Positions 7,843 through 10,903 of a stretch of DNA of 10,903 nt are shown here, one piece after another; the first letter of the stretch is position 1; each line of letters opens with the position of its first letter. Under the pieces are notes generated by a model, which saw nothing but the letters and a program-made list of their open reading frames with translations, did not search any database and was not told where the DNA came from. Position numbers and translations under genes: made by a program. The stretch covers positions 4,607 to 15,509 of the forward strand of contig JAKMGS010000033.1 of the NCBI GenBank assembly GCA_022424815.1, read 5' to 3'. This DNA is from Schleiferiaceae bacterium. Its GTDB lineage: Bacteria > Bacteroidota > Bacteroidia > Flavobacteriales > Schleiferiaceae.

Positions 7843-7851
7843 TGTTTATAA
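7843..7851 (-). promoter_or_regulatory. Near-consensus DnaA box (TTATAAACA)
   Basis: The minus strand reads TTATAAACA, which differs from TTATNCACA only at the sixth position. It has the same orientation as the sites at 7883-7891 and 7989-7997. One 9-mer with one mismatch is weak evidence alone in AT-rich DNA. Confidence 0.25.
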
Positions 7852-7882
7852 ATTCCCTTTTAAAAAAATTTTTAGAGGGTTG

Positions 7883-7891
7883 TGTTAATAA
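7883..7891 (-). promoter_or_regulatory. Near-consensus DnaA box (TTATTAACA)
   Basis: The minus strand reads TTATTAACA, again one mismatch (sixth position) from TTATNCACA. Its start is 40 nt from the site at 7843, close to four helical turns, and it borders the T-A-tract at 7858-7874. Weak alone, modest in combination. Confidence 0.25.
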
Positions 7892-7932
7892 AAAGTTTTT
7901 GCTAAGGGGGCTGTTATATGACTGTTAATCAG

Positions 7933-7944
7933 TTATTTAAATAA
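7933..7944. repeat. 12-bp AT-only palindrome
   Basis: TTATTTAAATAA is a perfect self-complementary 12-mer without a spacer. It lies between the DnaA-box-like sites, in a locally AT-rich stretch. It could be a regulator operator, part of a DNA-unwinding stretch, or chance given the composition. Confidence 0.3.
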
Positions 7945-7988
7945 TTGGCCAAAAATTTTAGGTATAAATTACTGCTACTCAGCCCTAT

Positions 7989-7997
7989 TGTGCATAA
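7989..7997 (-). promoter_or_regulatory. Consensus DnaA box (TTATGCACA)
   Basis: The minus strand reads TTATGCACA, an exact match to TTATNCACA. It lies 265 nt upstream of the dnaA start and 68 nt upstream of the thioesterase start. A site here fits DnaA autoregulation or an origin cluster; only this one copy is exact. Confidence 0.5.
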
Positions 7998-8010
7998 ATA
8001 GTGCGTTCAG

Positions 8011-8034
8011 GGCATTTCCCACTACCTAAATGCC
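8011..8034 (+). promoter_or_regulatory. Inverted repeat upstream of thioesterase gene
   Basis: GGCATTT and AAATGCC form a perfect 7-bp inverted repeat around a 10-nt centre, ending 30 nt before the thioesterase ATG. There is no T-tract. It could be an operator or a leader hairpin. Function is unknown. Confidence 0.3.
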
Positions 8035-8064
8035 ATTTCAAAAAGGGTTACTTTGGACCTTAGA

Positions 8065-8475
8065 ATGGAACTAAATATTTCAAATATTACAGAATTTCGC
8101 CCTAGATATTCGGAGACGGATCAAATGGGTGTCGTGTACTACGGTAACTACGCTTCTTATTTTGAAGTTGGGAGGGTAGAATTGCTCCGTCAAATAGGAA
8201 TGACTTACGCACAAATGGAAGAGACTGGGACAATGCTCCCTGTGGTGCATATGAGTATCGATTTTAAGCGTGGTGCGAAGTACGACGAGCAAATCTTTTT
8301 GGAAACCAAATTGATCGAGCTCCCTACGAGGAAGATATCATTTTACCACCACCTTAGAGATGAGTCAGGTAATACACTGGTTACCGGTAAAGTAGTACTT
8401 GTTTTTTGTGATACAAAAACCTTCAAGCCTAAGAGTTGTCCTTCGGATTTAGAAGCCCTACTTAAGGCACTTTAA
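8065..8475 (+). CDS. Acyl-CoA thioesterase, hot-dog fold (YbgC/FadM-like 4HBT)
   Basis: A 136-residue cytosolic protein of the 4-hydroxybenzoyl-CoA thioesterase family, which hydrolyses acyl-CoA thioesters. The N-terminal signature RYSETDQMGVVYYGNYASYFEVGRVELLR (14-42) contains the catalytic Asp19 in the ETDxMGVVYYGNY motif; a second conserved stretch is MSIDFKRGAKYDE (63-75). The length is normal for the family. I prefer the ATG at 8065, but an in-frame TTG at 8053 would add four residues and has AAAAGGG five bases upstream, so the start is not settled. It is the only plus-strand gene. Its stop overlaps the end of the convergent peptidase gene by 14 nt, and no terminator is visible after it. 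The acyl substrate cannot be deduced. Confidence 0.93.
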   Translation: MELNISNITEFRPRYSETDQMGVVYYGNYASYFEVGRVELLRQIGMTYAQMEETGTMLPVVHMSIDFKRGAKYDEQIFLETKLIELPTRKISFYHHLRDESGNTLVTGKVVLVFCDTKTFKPKSCPSDLEALLKAL

Positions 8476-10036
8476 AGGTCAACACCTCTCCAGAATCAAG
8501 CGTCACAATAATCATAAGCACTTGATTATCATTGATTAATATTGATTCCGATGTGCTTGATGTACGTAAAAGTTGACCTGCGGTATTGAATAAGCTCACA
8601 CTCATTTCAGTAGCCGTTATAGGTTTCAATAGCCACCCATCTTCCGTGTAGTATAATTGGCAACTCTTTGATTCCGCGAGTTCCTTTATATCGTTCTGAT
8701 TCAGGATGTTTTTAGGCGCCCCAAAGCTCTGTTGAATCTGTGATTGATAAGATCCCCCAGTAATTAAAGAATCAGCAAAAAGAATGTCTTGAGCAATTTT
8801 TCTCAATCCTTGGTTCGGCATTAACATGTGCACCGCTTCCAAAATGATTTGGTCAGCTACCGCTGGTTGAACTCCTGCAGCACTGGAAAACTCAAGCATT
8901 GCACTAGCCATTAAATCTGTGTGTTGGTAGATATTAGAAAAGAATAATGTGTTGTAATTTTTGGATCCATCATAACTGATGGAGCGTCCGTTCCAAAACG
9001 TATTGTTCCCGTCCCAATCAAATACTCGAGTACTAGTTATGCCTAACCGTCGACCGTAGCGTTCCGCGAAGTAATCACCGAATGCCTCATCAAACGTGCG
9101 TCTTTCAGTACCTGAGTTTGTGTTGGGCGCCGCACCATGAGATATGGCATGACTCAACTCATGAATAATCACATCAGCATCTTCTGCATCATCGACACCA
9201 CCTTCACCAAAATACAGGCGGGGAGGATTGTACCCAAAGTTGAACATACTTTGGTCCTGACCATTTAGCGCTTGTGGATCCACATGTATGGCATAGTTCA
9301 ACACACTATCATATCCCAAGCTATCTAGGTATTGGTTCCAGAGCGTGATGTGGTAAACGACCATCACTTGTTCAAAGGCATCGTCAGAACGGCTGGCCAT
9401 CCATTGTGATGCATTCGTACTAGGGGCAATGTATGGGGCATCAAAATCTATTACCTTGAGGTATTGATTCTCTAGGATAGCGCCACCTGAATTTGTATTG
9501 ACCGTAATGCTATCTATGATGGCCAAGGAATCTAAAACGCTTCCATTTCCATCGTTCATGTCCACATAGCTTCCACCATAACTATATCCAAAGGGGGTGA
9601 GGGGATCTGGATTAAATACTCGAACGGCAACGGTAGTATCAAGGGCATGTGCGGTGAGATCACGTCGTTCTAGTATGTTTCCGTTCTGAGAAATGACCAA
9701 CTCGTGTTGTGATCCCGAAAGAACGGTATCTACTTCAACAGACTTCCAAGTATTATCGGTATATAACAATGCGGGACCTTTGGGGGAAGCAGGTAATTGG
9801 TCCAACATTTCAACAGAAATGCTTCTCCATGACTTCAACTTTTGACCAGTGAAAGATCTTGCCTCCAAATATTGCCCATCAACAATCGCCAAACCATTGT
9901 ATTCTATAGCAAATCGCTCATAGGTCGCGAACGGCGTCTTTTTCGTCAGGGTATGACGATATTCTACACCTGGACGATTTTGCGCGAAAGTGGTGCTACA
10001 GATCAGCGCGAACAGTAAGGAGATGGTTGGCTTCAA
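8462..10036 (-). CDS. Secreted HExxH metallopeptidase (gluzincin, M4/M36-like) with T9SS-like C-terminal sorting domain
   Basis: A 524-residue predicted exported zinc peptidase. Residues 1-19 form a signal peptide (MKPTISLLFALICSTTFAQ). Residues 20 to about 210 are probably a propeptide-like region. The catalytic part has VDDAEDADVIIHELSHAISH (281-300) with zinc ligands His292 and His296 and catalytic Glu293. The third ligand is probably Glu317 in FDEAFGDYF, with the spacing and EAxxD context of thermolysin-like and fungalysin-like enzymes, and His372 in YQHTDLMASAM may match the transition-state histidine. The C-terminal 45 residues (MSVSLFNTAGQLL to FKVP) resemble a type A T9SS sorting domain. 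The start must be TTG at 10036: no ATG precedes it before an in-frame stop, and only this start yields the signal peptide; an AAAGG lies upstream. It overlaps the YigZ-family gene by 41 nt. Confidence 0.88.
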   Translation of the reverse strand: MKPTISLLFALICSTTFAQNRPGVEYRHTLTKKTPFATYERFAIEYNGLAIVDGQYLEARSFTGQKLKSWRSISVEMLDQLPASPKGPALLYTDNTWKSVEVDTVLSGSQHELVISQNGNILERRDLTAHALDTTVAVRVFNPDPLTPFGYSYGGSYVDMNDGNGSVLDSLAIIDSITVNTNSGGAILENQYLKVIDFDAPYIAPSTNASQWMASRSDDAFEQVMVVYHITLWNQYLDSLGYDSVLNYAIHVDPQALNGQDQSMFNFGYNPPRLYFGEGGVDDAEDADVIIHELSHAISHGAAPNTNSGTERRTFDEAFGDYFAERYGRRLGITSTRVFDWDGNNTFWNGRSISYDGSKNYNTLFFSNIYQHTDLMASAMLEFSSAAGVQPAVADQIILEAVHMLMPNQGLRKIAQDILFADSLITGGSYQSQIQQSFGAPKNILNQNDIKELAESKSCQLYYTEDGWLLKPITATEMSVSLFNTAGQLLRTSSTSESILINDNQVLMIIVTLDSGEVLTFKVP

Positions 10037-10595
10037 GTTGACCTTTGATTTCTTCGAAATTACTTCTTATTACCGAGATACGGTAGGTCAACGTTGCCTC
10101 TTGAATGCGCTCGATTATTTCAACTGCAGGGGATTGGCAGATACGTTCTACGAAGGAGATATGATCATAGCCAAACATAATACTCATGGGCCAAGTCAGT
10201 TTGGATTCCAATATAGGCGCGCTGTCAATAACGGCCCGAGTAGCATCGCCATAGGCTGAGATCAAGCCAGAAACCCCAAGTTTTGTACCTCCGAAATACC
10301 GAACCACAACCACTGCTACATTGTACAATTCAGCGGACAATAGAGCTCTGAGTATGGGTGCACCCGCAGTATTAGAGGGCTCACCATCGTCTGAAGAGCG
10401 TTCCAACTGGCCGTCTGGGTCAATCCTGTAGGCCCAACAATGATGATTTGCCTTTGACTCTTGTTCTTTGATAAGGGCCAATTGGTTGAAAAAGCTCTCC
10501 GATGATTGTACCGGGAGCAAGTAGGCCTTGAACACACTGCCTTTCTCTTTGATATCTGCAACACAAGGCTCTGTTATGGTGCGAAAACTATCCAA
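9996..10595 (-). CDS. YigZ/IMPACT (UPF0029) family protein
   Basis: A 199-residue protein of the YigZ/IMPACT family, close to the usual length of about 205. Recognisable blocks are KEKGSVFKAYLLPV (16-29), HCWAYRI (52-58), SSDDGEPSNTAGAPIL (67-82) and the family signature VVVVRYFGGTKLGVSGLISAYGDATRAV (95-122). The biochemical role of bacterial members is not firmly established; eukaryotic IMPACT acts in translational control. The start is a TTG at 10595, which gives the expected N-terminus (DSFRTITEP), and no suitable ATG exists nearby. It overlaps the ribD stop by 8 nt and the downstream peptidase start by 41 nt, so it sits in a translationally linked trio with ribD. Function in riboflavin metabolism is not implied by this adjacency alone. 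Confidence 0.93.
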   Translation of the reverse strand: MDSFRTITEPCVADIKEKGSVFKAYLLPVQSSESFFNQLALIKEQESKANHHCWAYRIDPDGQLERSSDDGEPSNTAGAPILRALLSAELYNVAVVVVRYFGGTKLGVSGLISAYGDATRAVIDSAPILESKLTWPMSIMFGYDHISFVERICQSPAVEIIERIQEATLTYRISVIRSNFEEIKGQLEANHLLTVRADL

Positions 10596-10903
10596 AGCTC
10601 TTGTTGTATTTGTCAGAACCTAACATTGTGATGGAATTCGGATGTATCGATATCGCCGGTATCCCTTGGCCTAAGGATTCAGAACTAACGTATTCGTGGT
10701 ATTCGTCTACGAGGTTCGCGCGGACGAGCGAGGACTGCAGGGTGGGGCCGCCTTCGACCAGTACGCTATACACACCGTGTTCGAGGAGTTTAGGCATCCA
10801 ATGGGCCACATCTCTTGGATCTACTTGAATGTGATCAAATCCAGGGATTACTTCTTGCGTTACGATTAATGGGGAAATATCTAATGTCGATAATTCCTTG
10901 GGT
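10588..10903 (-). CDS. ribD: RibD C-terminal reductase domain (partial, N-terminus off right edge)
   Basis: The frame is open from base 10903 to a TAG at 10588 and encodes 104 residues, the C-terminal end of RibD. RibD deaminates and then reduces the pyrimidine intermediate of riboflavin synthesis. The visible part belongs to the NADPH-dependent reductase domain: HIQVDPRDVAHWMPKLLEHG, then GVYSVLVEGGPTLQSSLVRANLVDEYHEYVS, where the VEGG(P)xL loop and LVDE are typical. The deaminase domain, if present, lies outside the window, so a stand-alone reductase cannot be excluded. Its stop overlaps the next gene's TTG start by 8 nt. Confidence 0.9.
   Translation of the reverse strand, partial: PKELSTLDISPLIVTQEVIPGFDHIQVDPRDVAHWMPKLLEHGVYSVLVEGGPTLQSSLVRANLVDEYHEYVSSESLGQGIPAISIHPNSITMLGSDKYNKSFG

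Larger units (their letters stand above)
7725..8064. other. dnaA / thioesterase divergent intergenic region, candidate origin or dnaA control region
   Basis: This is the only gap over 300 nt. It separates dnaA (minus) from the thioesterase gene (plus), so it must hold two divergent promoters. It is clearly more AT-rich than the genes, with a T-A-tract at 7858-7874 and a 12-bp palindrome at 7933-7944. It holds one consensus and two near-consensus DnaA boxes, all in the same orientation, and two short hairpins. I found no convincing pair of the Bacteroidota promoter elements (TTG, then TAnnTTTG 19-21 nt later) on either strand. The best isolated -7-like hit for dnaA is CACATTTG at 7844-7837 (one mismatch). 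Origin function is inference from position and composition only. Confidence 0.4.

Noticed and set aside
7989..7997. Calling the whole intergenic region a proven oriC.
   Set aside because: Only one exact DnaA box is present and no genome-scale skew can be computed here, so it is kept as a candidate.
8522..8547. TTGATT three times at an exact 10-bp period.
   Set aside because: It lies inside the peptidase coding region and reflects the local run of Ile, Asn, Asp codons near ESILINDNQ; no spacer conservation or further copies.

Overview
The window looks like a housekeeping segment from a bacterium of the phylum Bacteroidota, most likely order Flavobacteriales. The reasons are family-level: an OstA/LptA-like periplasmic protein of the Bacteroidota type sits next to purA; a Fur-family regulator, a bifunctional Rsh (RelA/SpoT) and purA are run together; a secreted metallopeptidase ends in a type IX secretion (T9SS)-like sorting domain; and ribosome binding sites are weak, as is usual in this phylum. 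Ten of the eleven genes are on the minus strand. There are no rRNA or tRNA genes, CRISPR arrays, insertion sequences or phage genes that I can recognise.

Reading in the direction of minus-strand transcription, from high to low coordinates: (1) 10903-8462 holds the 3' end of ribD, a YigZ/IMPACT-family gene and a secreted HExxH metallopeptidase. The three overlap each other by 8 and 41 nt, and the second and third both appear to start at TTG. (2) 8065-8475 is the only plus-strand gene, a hot-dog-fold acyl-CoA thioesterase, which converges on the peptidase gene and overlaps its end by 14 nt. (3) 7725-8064 is the one real intergenic gap. It carries a consensus DnaA box, two near-boxes in the same orientation, AT-rich palindromes, hairpins and a possible short leader ORF, so it is a candidate dnaA control region and possible replication origin. 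(4) 7724-6291 is dnaA, followed by a strand-specific intrinsic terminator with a UUCG tetraloop. (5) 6231-1 is a tightly packed six-gene run: low-molecular-weight phosphatase, RsmI-like methylase, rsh, fur-like, purA, OstA-like. Its gaps or overlaps are -4, 3, 28, 2 and -1 nt, so it is very probably one operon. The last gene runs off the left edge.

Together the genes are mostly growth-control and core-metabolism functions: replication initiation (DnaA), the (p)ppGpp alarmone (Rsh), AMP synthesis (PurA, a known (p)ppGpp target in E. coli), metal-dependent regulation (Fur-like), rRNA or related methylation, protein dephosphorylation and envelope lipid transport (OstA-like). I do not see a clearly novel multi-gene system. 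The points most worth a second look are the terminator placed four bases before the start of the rsh operon, the leader of dnaA, the Fur-like protein without structural-zinc cysteines, and the chained TTG starts downstream of ribD. Two genes reach the window edges (OstA-like and ribD) and are partial for that reason only.
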